Shown: positions 51,723 to 61,413, counted from the stretch's first letter. The stretch: DNA of 64,000 nucleotides from Blautia schinkii DSM 10518 (GCA_000702025.1 KL370851.1:140005-204004), one strand, 5' to 3'. A program made the numbers and translations. The notes: a model not told the origin generated them from the sequence alone.

Positions 51723-52559
51723 ATGAAACAATCCATATATACCGGAGCAGGCGTCGGTGTGGCAATTCTTGATACCGGCATTTATCCTCATATAGATTTC
51801 GGAAACCGTATCTGGGCATTTTTTGATTTTTTATCTTACCGCAAGAGACCGTATGATGATAATGGGCATGGTACACATGTGGCCGGAATCCTGGCAGGGG
51901 ACGGTACTGCATCTATGGGAAAATACAGAGGCATGGCGCCGGGCAGCGGGATTGTTTCCCTTAAGGTTTTGGACCGCTTCGGAAACGGCAATAAGGAGGA
52001 TGTACTGCGGGCGTTCCGCTGGATCCTGGAATTTAAGGAGCAGTATCGTATCCGTGTGGTAAATATCTCCGTTGGTACTACTTATAAGACGAGAAATGAC
52101 CATGACGCTTTGATTGAAGGTGTGGAAAAGCTCTGGGACGAGGGGCTGGTGATTGTGGCTGCTGCAGGAAACCAGGGGCCGCGGCCGGGCAGCATTACAG
52201 CTCCGGGCTGCAGCAAGAAGGTGATCACCGTGGGCTCCAGCGATATGCTTGAGGGCAAGGGCGCAGTTTCAGGGCGCGGACCTACCTTTGAGTGTGTGTG
52301 TAAGCCGGATATTGTGGTGCCCGGCAGTCGGATCATTGCCTGCGCACCCGGGCCGGAGTTTCCTTATGGGACGAAGAGCGGCACATCCATGTCTACCCCG
52401 GCCGTATCCGGGGCAATAGCACTGATGCTGGAAAAGGACCCGCTGCTTACCAATATGGAGATTAAGATGATGCTCAAAGAGAGTGCGGATGACATGGGAC
52501 TCCCCAGGAATCAGCAGGGATGGGGCAAATTTAACTGTGAAAAGTTCTTATCTTTATGA
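51723..52559 (+). CDS. Subtilisin-like S8 family serine peptidase, without signal peptide
   Basis: A 278-residue protease with the full catalytic triad: Asp17 in VAILDTGIYPH, His49 in DNGHGTHVAGILAG and Ser near residue 221 in SGTSMSTPAVSGAIALM. There is no signal peptide and no propeptide, so it resembles intracellular subtilisins. The gene follows the flotillin by 75 bases with a weak hairpin between. A role in membrane-microdomain proteolysis is inferred from that position only. Near-total loss of N-terminal extension makes prior processing unnecessary. Confidence 0.92.
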   Translation: MKQSIYTGAGVGVAILDTGIYPHIDFGNRIWAFFDFLSYRKRPYDDNGHGTHVAGILAGDGTASMGKYRGMAPGSGIVSLKVLDRFGNGNKEDVLRAFRWILEFKEQYRIRVVNISVGTTYKTRNDHDALIEGVEKLWDEGLVIVAAAGNQGPRPGSITAPGCSKKVITVGSSDMLEGKGAVSGRGPTFECVCKPDIVVPGSRIIACAPGPEFPYGTKSGTSMSTPAVSGAIALMLEKDPLLTNMEIKMMLKESADDMGLPRNQQGWGKFNCEKFLSL

Positions 52560-52605
52560 TTTTGGGACATTTTGCATGAAACTATCATGGTAAAGTATAA
52601 AAGCG

Positions 52606-52634
52606 TTGACGGATGCCTCCTTTTTCGCTACAAT
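52606..52634 (+). promoter_or_regulatory. Promoter of the citrate synthase/IDH operon
   Basis: TTGACG (52606-52611) and TACAAT (52629-52634) with a 17-base spacer. Confidence 0.7.
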
Positions 52635-52679
52635 GTTATTTAATGTGAAATTGTATATCGAAAGAGGAGGGTATTTAAA

Positions 52680-54071
52680 ATGCAAAACAGACGTGTGATG
52701 ATGGACCGCCATACAAATCTTCTGCAGCTTGAGGAGCACATGTATCCGCTGGTGGATGTGGAAACACCAAATGTGTTCCGTAACCTTTTTCCCTATTCTG
52801 AAGTTCCGAAAATTGCATTTAATGACCGTATCGTTCCGCACCATATGCCGGACGATATCTGGATTACAGATACAACGTTTCGAGATGGACAGCAGTCGAG
52901 AGCACCTTACTCCACGGAGCAGATTGTGAGGATTTACGATTACCTGCATAAGCTTGGCGGACCGGAGGGACGGATTCGCGCCTCCGAATTTTTTCTTTAC
53001 AGCAAGAAGGACAGAGATGCTGTAGAGAAATGTATGGAGCGTGGTTATGAATTTCCCGAGGTCACCAGCTGGATTCGTGCCAGCAAAAAGGACTTCCAGC
53101 TTGTAAAGGATATGGGCATGAAGGAGACAGGTATCCTGGTGAGCTGCTCCGATTACCATATTTTTTATAAAATGAAGATGACCAGACGCCAGGCTATGGA
53201 TCATTATTTAAGCATTGTGAAAGAATGCCTGGATATCGGTGTGGCAGTTCGTTGTCATTTAGAGGATATTACCAGAGCGGATATTTACGGTTATGTGATA
53301 CCATTCTGTCTGGAGCTTATGAAGCTTCGCCAGCAGTACGGAATTCCTGTTAAGGTACGCTGCTGTGATACCATGGGGTATGGTGTGAATTATCCTGGTG
53401 CGGTGATCCCTCGTTCGGTTCCGGGAATTATCTATGGTATCATGGTTCATGCGGGCGTGCCCTCCGAGCTGATCGAGTGGCATGGGCATAATGATTTCTA
53501 TAAGGCAGTGAGCAATTCCACAACTGCATGGCTGTACGGAGCATGTGGTGTAAATACTTCCCTTTTCGGAATCGGCGAGCGTACCGGAAATACACCTCTG
53601 GAGGCTATGGTATTTGAATATGCCCAGCTTCGTGGTAATTTGGGCGGTATGGATACTGCGGTGATCACAGAACTGGCAGAATATTACGAGAAAGAGATTG
53701 GTTATGAGATCCCTGAGCGTACACCTTTTGTGGGGAAAAACTTTAATGTTACCAGAGCCGGTATCCATGCGGACGGACTTTTGAAAAACGAAGAAATTTA
53801 TAACATTTTTGACACAGATAAATTCCTTAACCGTCCGGTTGAGGTGGCAGTTTCCAATACCTCAGGAGCCGCCGGAATCGCGCACTGGCTGAACACGCAC
53901 TATCGTCTGCGCGGCGACAAGCAGATTGATAAGAACTGTGAACTGGTGGCTATGATCAAGGCTTGGGTGGATGCACAGTATGAAGACGGCCGTGTGACGG
54001 TTCTCTCTGACCCAGAGCTGGAGGTTGTGGTAGCAGATACCTGCAGCCGTCTGGGAATATCGTTGACATAA
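52680..54071 (+). CDS. HMGL-like aldolase, probable Re-citrate synthase
   Basis: A 463-residue member of the isopropylmalate/homocitrate synthase superfamily. The N-terminal TIM barrel has the metal and substrate motif [14 protein letters not shown] near residues 63-76 and the HGHND metal motif near residues 280-284 ([13 protein letters not shown]), with [13 protein letters not shown] after it. It lacks the LeuA-type regulatory domain. Enzymes of this type in clostridia, first shown in C. kluyveri, are Re-face-specific citrate synthases. The directly following isocitrate dehydrogenase gene strongly supports that use for glutamate synthesis. Homocitrate or isopropylmalate synthase activity remains an alternative. 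Confidence 0.82.
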   Translation: MQNRRVMMDRHTNLLQLEEHMYPLVDVETPNVFRNLFPYSEVPKIAFNDRIVPHHMPDDIWITDTTFRDGQQSRAPYSTEQIVRIYDYLHKLGGPEGRIRASEFFLYSKKDRDAVEKCMERGYEFPEVTSWIRASKKDFQLVKDMGMKETGILVSCSDYHIFYKMKMTRRQAMDHYLSIVKECLDIGVAVRCHLEDITRADIYGYVIPFCLELMKLRQQYGIPVKVRCCDTMGYGVNYPGAVIPRSVPGIIYGIMVHAGVPSELIEWHGHNDFYKAVSNSTTAWLYGACGVNTSLFGIGERTGNTPLEAMVFEYAQLRGNLGGMDTAVITELAEYYEKEIGYEIPERTPFVGKNFNVTRAGIHADGLLKNEEIYNIFDTDKFLNRPVEVAVSNTSGAAGIAHWLNTHYRLRGDKQIDKNCELVAMIKAWVDAQYEDGRVTVLSDPELEVVVADTCSRLGISLT

Positions 54072-54096
54072 AATGAAGATGGAGGATGTTTATAGA

Positions 54097-55308
54097 ATGA
54101 AAAAAATTCAGATGCATACGCCGCTGGTGGAGATGGACGGCGATGAGATGACCAGAATCTTGTGGAAGATTATCAAGGATGAGCTTCTGCTTCCTTATAT
54201 TGATTTAAATACAGAGTATTATGACCTGGGGCTGCAGTATCGTAACCAGACGGACGACCAGGTGACTGTGGACGCTGCTGAGGCTACAAAAAAGTATGGC
54301 GTGGCCGTGAAATGTGCCACGATCACTCCCAACCAGGCGCGTATGAAGGAATATGATTTAAAGAAAATGTATAAAAGCCCTAACGGAACCATCCGTGCGA
54401 TTCTGGACGGTACGGTTTTCCGCGCGCCCATCGTGGTAAAGGGAATTGAGCCTTGTGTGAAGAACTGGAAAAAGCCCATCACACTTGCGCGTCATGCGTA
54501 TGGTGATGTGTACAAGAATACGGAATTTTATATTGACAAGCCCGGCAAGGTAGAGCTTGTGTACACCAGTGTGGATGGGGAAGAAAAACGTGCGCTTGTG
54601 CAGGAATTCAGCACTTCCGGTGTGGCGATGGGAATGCACAATATGGAAGCATCCATCGAAAGCTTTGCCAGAAGCTGCTTCAACTACGCGCTGGATACAA
54701 AGCAGGATGTGTGGTTTGGCGCTAAGGATACGATATCTAAAACTTATGATGCCAGATTTAAAGAGGTTTTCCAGAAAATTTATGAGGCTGAGTTTAAAGA
54801 CAAATTTGAAGCATCGGGGCTTGTGTATTTTTACAGCCTGATTGACGATATTGTGGCCCGTGTGATGAAAGCTGAAGGCGGCTTTATCTGGGCATGTAAG
54901 AACTACGATGGGGATGTGATGAGTGATATGGTATCCTCCGCGTTTGGTTCCCTGGCAATGATGACCTCGGTTCTTGTTTCGCCGCATGGCTATTATGAGT
55001 ATGAGGCTGCGCACGGAACTGTGCAGAGACATTATTATCGTCATCTTGAGGGCAAGGAGACTTCCACTAACTCGGTGGCAACGATTTTCGCCTGGACAGG
55101 CGCGCTTAGAAAGAGAGGGGAGCTTGATGGGAATACGGAGCTCGCTACCTTCGCGGACAAGCTGGAGAAGGCGACCTTAAACACCATCGAAGATGGGAAA
55201 ATGACCAAGGACCTTGCGCTGATCACGACACTGAAGAATGTGAAAGTGCTGAATAGCAGGGATTTCATTCTGGCAGTCAGGAAAGAATTGGATAAGATGA
55301 TGAAATAG
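54097..55308 (+). CDS. icd: NADP-dependent isocitrate dehydrogenase
   Basis: Oxidative decarboxylation of isocitrate to 2-oxoglutarate. 403 residues of the homodimeric, eukaryote-like subfamily: [27 protein letters not shown] at the N-terminus, [20 protein letters not shown] near residues 95-115, and [27 protein letters not shown] near residues 300-327. The ATG at 54097 has GGAGG upstream; the frame is open from 54073. It lies 25 bases after the synthase gene. Aconitase is not in the window. Confidence 0.95.
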   Translation: MKKIQMHTPLVEMDGDEMTRILWKIIKDELLLPYIDLNTEYYDLGLQYRNQTDDQVTVDAAEATKKYGVAVKCATITPNQARMKEYDLKKMYKSPNGTIRAILDGTVFRAPIVVKGIEPCVKNWKKPITLARHAYGDVYKNTEFYIDKPGKVELVYTSVDGEEKRALVQEFSTSGVAMGMHNMEASIESFARSCFNYALDTKQDVWFGAKDTISKTYDARFKEVFQKIYEAEFKDKFEASGLVYFYSLIDDIVARVMKAEGGFIWACKNYDGDVMSDMVSSAFGSLAMMTSVLVSPHGYYEYEAAHGTVQRHYYRHLEGKETSTNSVATIFAWTGALRKRGELDGNTELATFADKLEKATLNTIEDGKMTKDLALITTLKNVKVLNSRDFILAVRKELDKMMK

Positions 55309-55365
55309 CAGGAGAAAATAGTCCGTCCTTGTGAGCAGATATATGGCTTTCAGGGGCGGGCTTTC

Positions 55366-56304
55366 TTAGTACGTTTTATAACGACAAATTTTTCCCCAGT
55401 TTTTAGGAAAACCCATTTCTTTTAATAATTGTATCTCTGTTAAATGAGGACATTGTTTCAAAACGTGTTTGACTAAACGTGTAAGAGATGCTTTGAAGAT
55501 TTTAAATTCCTCGTTTCCAATTAGGTATCTGAGTGATAGAACAACTGCAAAGAGATCGTGTTTGCCGAGCATGTAACAGCCCTTGCTCGTTGGTATATTC
55601 AGTTTATTATGCAGTATTGTATTAGGAATTGCATCGTTGGTATGAAAATTATAAAGGCGTTCGTTATGTGCACACACATTTCTGCATTTTGCTATAATCG
55701 TTATAAACTGATGTAGTTGTTTTTCCGAATATCCGGGGAAATGTTTGCTTATTTTTGTCTGAATATCATTTGGCATATACTGATAAAAGGCAGAAAGCTG
55801 TCCAAATGTTATTGCATTCATCGCTACCCAGAGTGGTACGTTATGGTATTCCTTTGCGTAATGTTCAATGTATTGGTGATGTGTGGGCAAAGAGATTGTT
55901 CTTGCTAATGAGGTGACCAGACGATTTACGGCTTTTTGATTTTTATTGGCTGTATTAAAGTTTGCAGCATTAAGATACTCAGATTGATGCTCTCCGAATT
56001 TTTCGCAGAAGTAATAAGAAATTAAAGATTTTAGGTGGCGTTCTACATGAAGAATATATTTTAGGAATAATGTCCGTAGTTCTTCATCGAAATAGTAGAA
56101 AGCAGCGATTTCTTCAAAAGTAACACCATAGAGATATTTACCAGAAGGTTTATGCTTGAACATATTTTTATATCCGCTAATCAAGGCATAATAACTGATA
56201 TTTTCGAGAGTTTTGATAGCAGATGGAACGTCAGAAATAGTTAATGCTTTTTCATTTTGCAATTTAACTATTTGTTGTTCGTATGTTAGAAAATTTTTTT
56301 TCAT
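55366..56304 (-). CDS. Abi_2 family abortive-infection protein (AbiD/AbiF type)
   Basis: A 312-residue protein of the Abi_2 family. The start MKKNFLTYEQQIVKLQNEKALTI at 56304 has AGGAG eight bases upstream. The N-terminal block YALISGYKNMF, FYYFDEELRTLFLKYILHVERHLKSLISYYF near residues 70-105, and the late IIAKCRNVCAHNERLYNF (R-X4-H HEPN-like motif, here RNVCAHNE) are visible. The R-x4-6-H pattern suggests an HEPN RNase. The gene is AT-rich compared with its neighbours and stands alone, immediately downstream of a short structured RNA with its own promoter and terminator. Phage defence is the family role; the target is unknown. Confidence 0.85.
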   Translation of the reverse strand: MKKNFLTYEQQIVKLQNEKALTISDVPSAIKTLENISYYALISGYKNMFKHKPSGKYLYGVTFEEIAAFYYFDEELRTLFLKYILHVERHLKSLISYYFCEKFGEHQSEYLNAANFNTANKNQKAVNRLVTSLARTISLPTHHQYIEHYAKEYHNVPLWVAMNAITFGQLSAFYQYMPNDIQTKISKHFPGYSEKQLHQFITIIAKCRNVCAHNERLYNFHTNDAIPNTILHNKLNIPTSKGCYMLGKHDLFAVVLSLRYLIGNEEFKIFKASLTRLVKHVLKQCPHLTEIQLLKEMGFPKNWGKICRYKTY

Positions 56305-56323
56305 AGAATCACTCCTGTATTGC

Positions 56324-56347
56324 AAAAGGAGCTCACGCATGAGCTCC
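56324..56347 (-). terminator. Terminator between the small RNA and the Abi_2 gene
   Basis: On the minus strand, GGAGCTCA (56347-56340) and TGAGCTCC (56335-56328) with loop TGCG, then TTTT (56327-56324). The short T-run suggests partial read-through into the Abi_2 gene. Confidence 0.75.
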
Positions 56348-56387
56348 CTCGGCTGCGGGCCCCTCAAGCATCCGCAGCACAACCACT
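56324..56387 (-). ncRNA. Small structured RNA upstream of the Abi_2 gene
   Basis: A promoter at 56422-56394 starts a transcript near 56387. It runs AGTGGTTGTG, then the stem GCTGCGG/CCGCAGC (56378-56372 with 56358-56352) around a 13-base loop beginning ATGC, then a second stem GGAGCTCA/TGAGCTCC closed by TGCG and followed by TTTT. That second stem acts as a terminator 20 bases before the Abi_2 start. The order promoter, small RNA, leaky terminator, toxin-like gene is that of type III toxin-antitoxin loci. No short peptide is encoded. Confidence 0.6.
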
Positions 56388-56393
56388 AAAAAT

Positions 56394-56422
56394 AATATAC
56401 CGTATTCCATAAAGAAAGTCAA
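56394..56422 (-). promoter_or_regulatory. Promoter of the small RNA and Abi_2 gene
   Basis: TTGACT (56422-56417) and TATATT (56399-56394) on the minus strand with exactly 17 bases between. Confidence 0.75.
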
Positions 56423-56524
56423 TCTTTTTTAGTGGTGTTCTAGTATATGCAGTGTGCACCGGAAAAATAATATATACTCAACAGGAAAAATGATGTTATA
56501 TGCCGGGATTAAAGCGAGTATAAA

Positions 56525-56554
56525 TTGACTAAAAAAACTCTTCCGTGTTAGTAT
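56525..56554 (+). promoter_or_regulatory. Promoter of the Bce-type regulator/kinase operon
   Basis: TTGACT (56525-56530) and TAGTAT (56549-56554) with an 18-base spacer. Confidence 0.6.
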
Positions 56555-56640
56555 AGAAATGTAAATTGAAATTTGCTGCAGTAAAAGTGCTGCATGGGGA
56601 TGAAAACAGTATAAGATTAAACAGAGCTGAGGTATAGAAA

Positions 56641-57312
56641 ATGACAAGAAAAATTTTGATTGTTGAGGATGACCGACAGATGCGCCAGGAACTGAAAATC
56701 CTTCTGGACAATAGTGGCTATGAAGGAGAGATTCTGGAGGATTTTTCGGATGTGTTAGGGTCTATTATTTCTATGGACCCGGACCTGGTTCTTTTAGATA
56801 TTAAGCTGCCGGGACAGAGCGGGCAGATGATTTTAAGGGATCTGCGGGCAAAATCTCAGGTGCCGGTAATTATGGTCACAAGTATGGACAGCGAGATGGA
56901 CGAGGTGCTGAGTATGAGCTGGGGCGCGGATGATTATATCACGAAGCCTTATAATCCAACCCTGCTGCTTCTCCATATCGAGGCACTGTTTAAACGGCTG
57001 GGCCGTCCGGTGGAAAAGGAGAGTCTCACATACCGTGGGGTCAAGGTGAATTTGCTGAAAAGCACCCTGGAGACAGAATACGGTGATATACTGCTCTCTA
57101 AAAATGAGATTACCATATTCCGGTGTCTTCTCATGAAGCAGGGCAGTATTGTGAGCCGTGATGAGCTGATGGATGATTTGTGGGATAACCACGAGTTTGT
57201 GGATGACAACACGCTTACTGTAAATATTAACCGTCTGCGCAGGAAGCTCGGGGAGATCGGCCTTGAGGACGTGGTGCAGACACGCCGGGGACAGGGGTAT
57301 GTGCTGGTATGA
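56641..57312 (+). CDS. Bce-type response regulator
   Basis: A 223-residue OmpR-family regulator: EDD pocket at residues 9-11, phospho-acceptor Asp in LVLLDIKLPGQSGQ near residue 54, Lys in DDYITKPYNPTLLL, and a winged helix ending VVQTRRGQGYVLV. The sequence style and the following kinase and FtsX-type transporter mark it as a BceR-like regulator of peptide antibiotic resistance. It overlaps the kinase gene by four bases. Confidence 0.92.
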   Translation: MTRKILIVEDDRQMRQELKILLDNSGYEGEILEDFSDVLGSIISMDPDLVLLDIKLPGQSGQMILRDLRAKSQVPVIMVTSMDSEMDEVLSMSWGADDYITKPYNPTLLLLHIEALFKRLGRPVEKESLTYRGVKVNLLKSTLETEYGDILLSKNEITIFRCLLMKQGSIVSRDELMDDLWDNHEFVDDNTLTVNINRLRRKLGEIGLEDVVQTRRGQGYVLV

Positions 57313-58328
57313 ATTGGAAGAATTATTGTAAAGACAGATGCGTGGAAATCCTACTCTATCTGGTGATGTCGTTCTTGGTCGTTGTATTTTTGTGGCTGTT
57401 TCACACGCCGCCGGTGCTTTGGGTAGTTGTCTCTGTGCTGCTGTTTTGCTTTGGACTGGCTCTTCTGATTTATGGATATATAAGAAGGTACAGGTTCTAT
57501 CAGCAGTTGGAAAAATACCTTGGTGAACTGGATGAGAAATATTTGGTTACGGAGACTATAGGCCGTCCTGTGTTTCTTGAGGGAAGCATTTTCTATGATA
57601 CACTCAGGGAAATCGACAAAAGTATGTATGATGAGGTGGAAAAGCATGAGGCAAGCCTGCGGGAGTTTAAGGAGTACGTGGAGCTCTGGGTGCATGAGGT
57701 CAAACTTCCGATTGCCAGTTCTTTTTTGATTCTGCATAATAACAGAAATGAGACAACCAGAAAGCTGCGGGAGCAGATGCAGAGAATTGAGAGCTATGTG
57801 GAGCAAGTGCTTTATTACGTGCGGAGTGAAAATGCTGAGAAGGATTATTTGATCAAACCCTGTGGGTTGTCTGAGATAATAGGCAGGGTCATTCAAAGGA
57901 ATCGGGATGCGCTGCTTTGTCAGAAGATTTCGGTGGTTTTTGAAAGTGTGGAGTGTGAGGTTTATTCCGACAGTAAGTGGCTGGAATTTATCATCAACCA
58001 GATTGTGAGCAATAGTCTCAAGTATGCGAAAAAAGAAAACGCAAGGCTGGAGTTTTTGATTGAAGAAAATGGACAGGCCCCGGTTCTTGAAATCAGAGAT
58101 AACGGAATCGGAATCCCCAAGGGAGAGCTTGCAAGGGTTTTTGACAAATCTTACACGGGAAGTAATGGCAGAAAAGTAGCCTCCTCTACAGGGATGGGAC
58201 TTTATCTTTGCAGGGAGCTTTGCGCGAAGCTTGGCCACGAGATTGAAATTGAATCGCAGGAGGGTGAATTTACCTGTGTGCGGATTAAATTTCATTCAGA
58301 GGAATATTATCAGGTATTAAAGGAATAA
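57309..58328 (+). CDS. Bce-type sensor histidine kinase
   Basis: A 339-residue intramembrane-sensing kinase. Two membrane helices near residues 12-32 and 35-56 are joined by a very short loop. The H-box is LWVHEVKLPIASSFLIL (His near residue 127), the N-box INQIVSNSLKYAKKE and the G-box STGMGLYLCRELCAKLG. Kinases of this type sense drug flux through the partner transporter, here the genes at 58446 and 59203. Confidence 0.93.
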   Translation: MNWKNYCKDRCVEILLYLVMSFLVVVFLWLFHTPPVLWVVVSVLLFCFGLALLIYGYIRRYRFYQQLEKYLGELDEKYLVTETIGRPVFLEGSIFYDTLREIDKSMYDEVEKHEASLREFKEYVELWVHEVKLPIASSFLILHNNRNETTRKLREQMQRIESYVEQVLYYVRSENAEKDYLIKPCGLSEIIGRVIQRNRDALLCQKISVVFESVECEVYSDSKWLEFIINQIVSNSLKYAKKENARLEFLIEENGQAPVLEIRDNGIGIPKGELARVFDKSYTGSNGRKVASSTGMGLYLCRELCAKLGHEIEIESQEGEFTCVRIKFHSEEYYQVLKE

Positions 58329-58329
58329 G

Positions 58330-58370
58330 CCTTACAGTCTTTGGGAAATGTGACAAGACTGTAAGGTTTT
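58330..58370 (+). terminator. Intrinsic terminator between Bce-type kinase and transporter genes
   Basis: A perfect 12-bp stem, CCTTACAGTCTT (58330-58341) with AAGACTGTAAGG (58355-58366), followed by TTTTG. It separates the regulator/kinase transcript from the transporter, which has its own TATAAT at 58408-58413 with no evident -35, consistent with activation. Confidence 0.85.
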
Positions 58371-58445
58371 GTTATGCAATTCTATGGCGTGTAAGCAAGA
58401 GAGATTTTATAATAGCCTTAATATTAGTAAAGGAAGGGAAAACAA

Positions 58446-59213
58446 ATGCCAGAACTTTTAAAACTTGATAAAATCACAAAATATTACGGGAATAAATCCA
58501 GTCTCACGAAAGCGGTGGACAATATCTCTTTTGATGTGCAGCCAGAGGAATTTGTTGCAATCATGGGGGCCAGCGGAAGCGGAAAGACTACGATGCTTAA
58601 CTGCATCGCTACAATTGACAAGGTGACAGGCGGCCATATTTATCTCCAGGGGCAGGATATCACCATGCTGAAAGGAAACGCACTCAATGCATTCCGGAGG
58701 GAGGAGCTGGGGTTCGTATTCCAGGATTTTAATCTTCTGGATACAATGACAGGGTTCGAGAACATTGCCCTGGCACTGCAGATTCAGAATGTAAAGCCTG
58801 CGCAGATTGAGGAGCGGGTGATGGCGATTGCAGAACAGCTTAATATTAAAGAAATTTTGAATAAATATCCTTCACAGATGTCAGGCGGACAAAAGCAGAG
58901 AGTAGCCAGTGCAAGAGCGATTGTCACAGAACCGAAGCTGATTCTGGCGGACGAACCCACCGGAGCACTGGATTCTAAAAGCGCACGTATGCTGTTGGAA
59001 TGCTTCCGTAAGATGAACCGGGAGCTTAAGGCCACCATCCTTATGGTTACCCATGATGCGTTCACGGCAAGCTATGCCTCCCGCGTACTTTTCCTAAAGG
59101 ATGGAAAACTGTTCCATGAATTTTACAGAGGCGACGACACCAGGAAGCAGTTTTTTGATAAGATTATTCAGGTTGTTTCTCTGTTGGGAGGAGATGTGAA
59201 CGATGTTATTTAA
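58446..59213 (+). CDS. Bce-type ABC transporter ATP-binding protein
   Basis: A 255-residue ATPase of the LolD/MacB/BceA group. Walker A MGASGSGKTTMLN near residue 40, Q-loop FVFQDFNLLDTM, signature MSGGQKQRVASARAI near residue 142, Walker B LILADEPTGALDS near residue 162. AAGGAAGGG precedes the start. It overlaps the permease by 11 bases. Confidence 0.95.
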   Translation: MPELLKLDKITKYYGNKSSLTKAVDNISFDVQPEEFVAIMGASGSGKTTMLNCIATIDKVTGGHIYLQGQDITMLKGNALNAFRREELGFVFQDFNLLDTMTGFENIALALQIQNVKPAQIEERVMAIAEQLNIKEILNKYPSQMSGGQKQRVASARAIVTEPKLILADEPTGALDSKSARMLLECFRKMNRELKATILMVTHDAFTASYASRVLFLKDGKLFHEFYRGDDTRKQFFDKIIQVVSLLGGDVNDVI

Positions 59214-61269
59214 ATTATCAGTCAAAAATATGAAAAAAAGTATGCGGGACTATGCTGTCTATTTCTTCACCTTGATTTTGGGCGTGGCGATTTTCTATAT
59301 TTTTAATTCTCTGGGGGAGCAGGCTGTTATGCTGGAGGTGACGAAATCCCAGAGAGAGATTATTGATGTGATGGCAGATATTATTGATGCCCTCAGCTTA
59401 TTTGTATCCATTGTGCTTGGATTTCTCATTGTGTATGCCAGCAGCTTTCTCATGAAGCGCAGGAAAAAGGAATTTGGCACCTATATGCTTCTGGGAATGG
59501 GGAAGGGGAAAATTTCCAGACTGCTTTTATGCGAAACGATTGTCATCGGGCTTGTTTCCCTTGTGGCGGGACTTGTGGCGGGTGTTTTATTGTCCCAGGC
59601 AATGTCCATACTTGTGGCAAATATGTTTGCTGCCAATATGAATAAGTTTGCATTTGTGATCTCGGCCAGAGCCATTGAGAAAACAATCCTATATTTTGGG
59701 ATTATGTATATTTCAGTAATGATTTTAAATACCTTTTTGGTCGGCAGGTTCCAATTGATCGATCTTCTGCGTGCAGGACAGAAGAACGAACGTATGAAGG
59801 TAAAAAACAGTGTTGTATGTGTAATCGTGTTCCTTATATCTGCAGTGATGTTAGGGTATGCATATTACCGTGTGAGTGTACATCCAGAGACAGTTATGTC
59901 TTCAAAATCCATTGGATTTATCATGTTATTGGGTGCGCTGGGGACATTGCTTTTGTTCTGGTCGGTATCCGGATTTTTCCTGAAATTCGCAAAATCCTCA
60001 AAAAGACATTATTATAAAGGCCTGAACAGCTTCACAGTCCGCGAGCTCAACAGCAAGGTAAACACGAACGTGGTAACGCTGACAGTGATCTGTCTCATGC
60101 TTTTTGTAGCAATCATTATCTTTTCCAGCGGGATTTCCATCAATGAAGGAAGCAGACGGAATGTTATGGAGAATACGCCTGTGGATATCAATGTGAAAAA
60201 GAATGCTGTGAAAGCGGGTGAACTGGATCCTTATACACAGGAGCCTTATACCAAGGAACAGGAGGAAAACTGGAAGGATACGATAGCAGTGAGCCTCGAT
60301 CAGGCTGGTTTCCCTGTGGAAAGATATCTGACTGATGTGGTCGAGATTGATGTATATGCAGATGAGAATCTCCATATGGAAGAGAGTCTGGGAGTAGCTG
60401 CAGAAATTATGCACCAGGAAAAAGATAACTTTTTCTTTAGCTCTGCAGAAAAAATAGTGGCTGTCAGCGATTTCAACAGGCTTGCAAAGCTCTATGATAT
60501 GGAGCCTGTGGAATTAGAAGGCGGACAGTATGTGTTGGCTGCTAATTTTGAGGACGTGGTAAAATACCGTGATATGGCGCTTGAGGACGGAACAGAGATT
60601 ACAGTCAATGGGCGTGTGTTAAAACCTAAATATAACAAATGCCGGACGGATTATTTTCTGGATATGGATAACGGTAAGATGAATTATGGATTTTTTATCG
60701 TGCCGGACGAGGCGATTGAAGGGCTTGAGGTGGCATCCAAACGTTTGGCGGCAGATTATCTGGCTGATAACGACGAGGAAAGACAGAAGATTGAGGACAT
60801 TGTATCGGAAATCATGGGAAGTCCTGCCGCAGAGCAGATTGTGATGCAGGTGAATACGAAGCAGAATATTATCGACTCCAGTTTAGGATCTGGCGCGGTG
60901 ATTATTTTTGTCGGACTTTATCTGGGAATGGTATTTTTACTTGCAGGGGCGGCAGTGTTGGCGCTGAAGCAGTTGGCGGATATTTCTGATAATCAGGATA
61001 GATATCGGATTCTCAGGAATATCGGGGTGGATGAAAAAATGATCAACAGGGCGTTGTTTGTGCAGATTGGGTTGTTTTTCCTGATGCCTATGGTGCTGGC
61101 GCTGTTCCATTGTATTTTTGGAGTACAGTATGCGGCTTATAATATTTCGTTTTATATCAATAAAAATATGCTGGGGTCTATCTTTATGACGGCTGGGCTG
61201 CTGGCGGTGGTTTATGGGGGATATTTTGGGATTACTTATTTGAGTTGCAGGAATATTCTCAAAGAATGA
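59203..61269 (+). CDS. Bce-type FtsX-like ABC permease
   Basis: A 688-residue permease with about ten membrane helices and a large extracellular domain at residues about 310-560 between two helices. That layout is the BceB hallmark and the domain binds peptide antibiotics. Helix clusters LFVSIVLGFLIVYASSFLMKRRKKEFGTYMLLGMGKGKI near the N-terminus carry the FtsX motif. With the ATPase it both signals to the kinase and protects undecaprenyl-linked targets. The exact drug is unknown. Confidence 0.93.
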   Translation: MLFKLSVKNMKKSMRDYAVYFFTLILGVAIFYIFNSLGEQAVMLEVTKSQREIIDVMADIIDALSLFVSIVLGFLIVYASSFLMKRRKKEFGTYMLLGMGKGKISRLLLCETIVIGLVSLVAGLVAGVLLSQAMSILVANMFAANMNKFAFVISARAIEKTILYFGIMYISVMILNTFLVGRFQLIDLLRAGQKNERMKVKNSVVCVIVFLISAVMLGYAYYRVSVHPETVMSSKSIGFIMLLGALGTLLLFWSVSGFFLKFAKSSKRHYYKGLNSFTVRELNSKVNTNVVTLTVICLMLFVAIIIFSSGISINEGSRRNVMENTPVDINVKKNAVKAGELDPYTQEPYTKEQEENWKDTIAVSLDQAGFPVERYLTDVVEIDVYADENLHMEESLGVAAEIMHQEKDNFFFSSAEKIVAVSDFNRLAKLYDMEPVELEGGQYVLAANFEDVVKYRDMALEDGTEITVNGRVLKPKYNKCRTDYFLDMDNGKMNYGFFIVPDEAIEGLEVASKRLAADYLADNDEERQKIEDIVSEIMGSPAAEQIVMQVNTKQNIIDSSLGSGAVIIFVGLYLGMVFLLAGAAVLALKQLADISDNQDRYRILRNIGVDEKMINRALFVQIGLFFLMPMVLALFHCIFGVQYAAYNISFYINKNMLGSIFMTAGLLAVVYGGYFGITYLSCRNILKE

Positions 61270-61362
61270 AAGGAAGCCTGGAAATCTGCCCATGCATGCC
61301 ACTGCAACCCGTCCCTAAGTGTATCCCCTCACCGTTCGATAGCATCCGGCGTCCCTTCTCCC

Positions 61363-61391
61363 TTGACATTCTTCGCTTGAATGATTATGAT
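61363..61391 (+). promoter_or_regulatory. Promoter of hemA
   Basis: TTGACA (61363-61368) and TATGAT (61386-61391) with a 17-base spacer, giving a leader of about 85 bases before hemA. Confidence 0.75.
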
Positions 61392-61413
61392 GATAAAAGA
61401 TTAAAATCATCTG

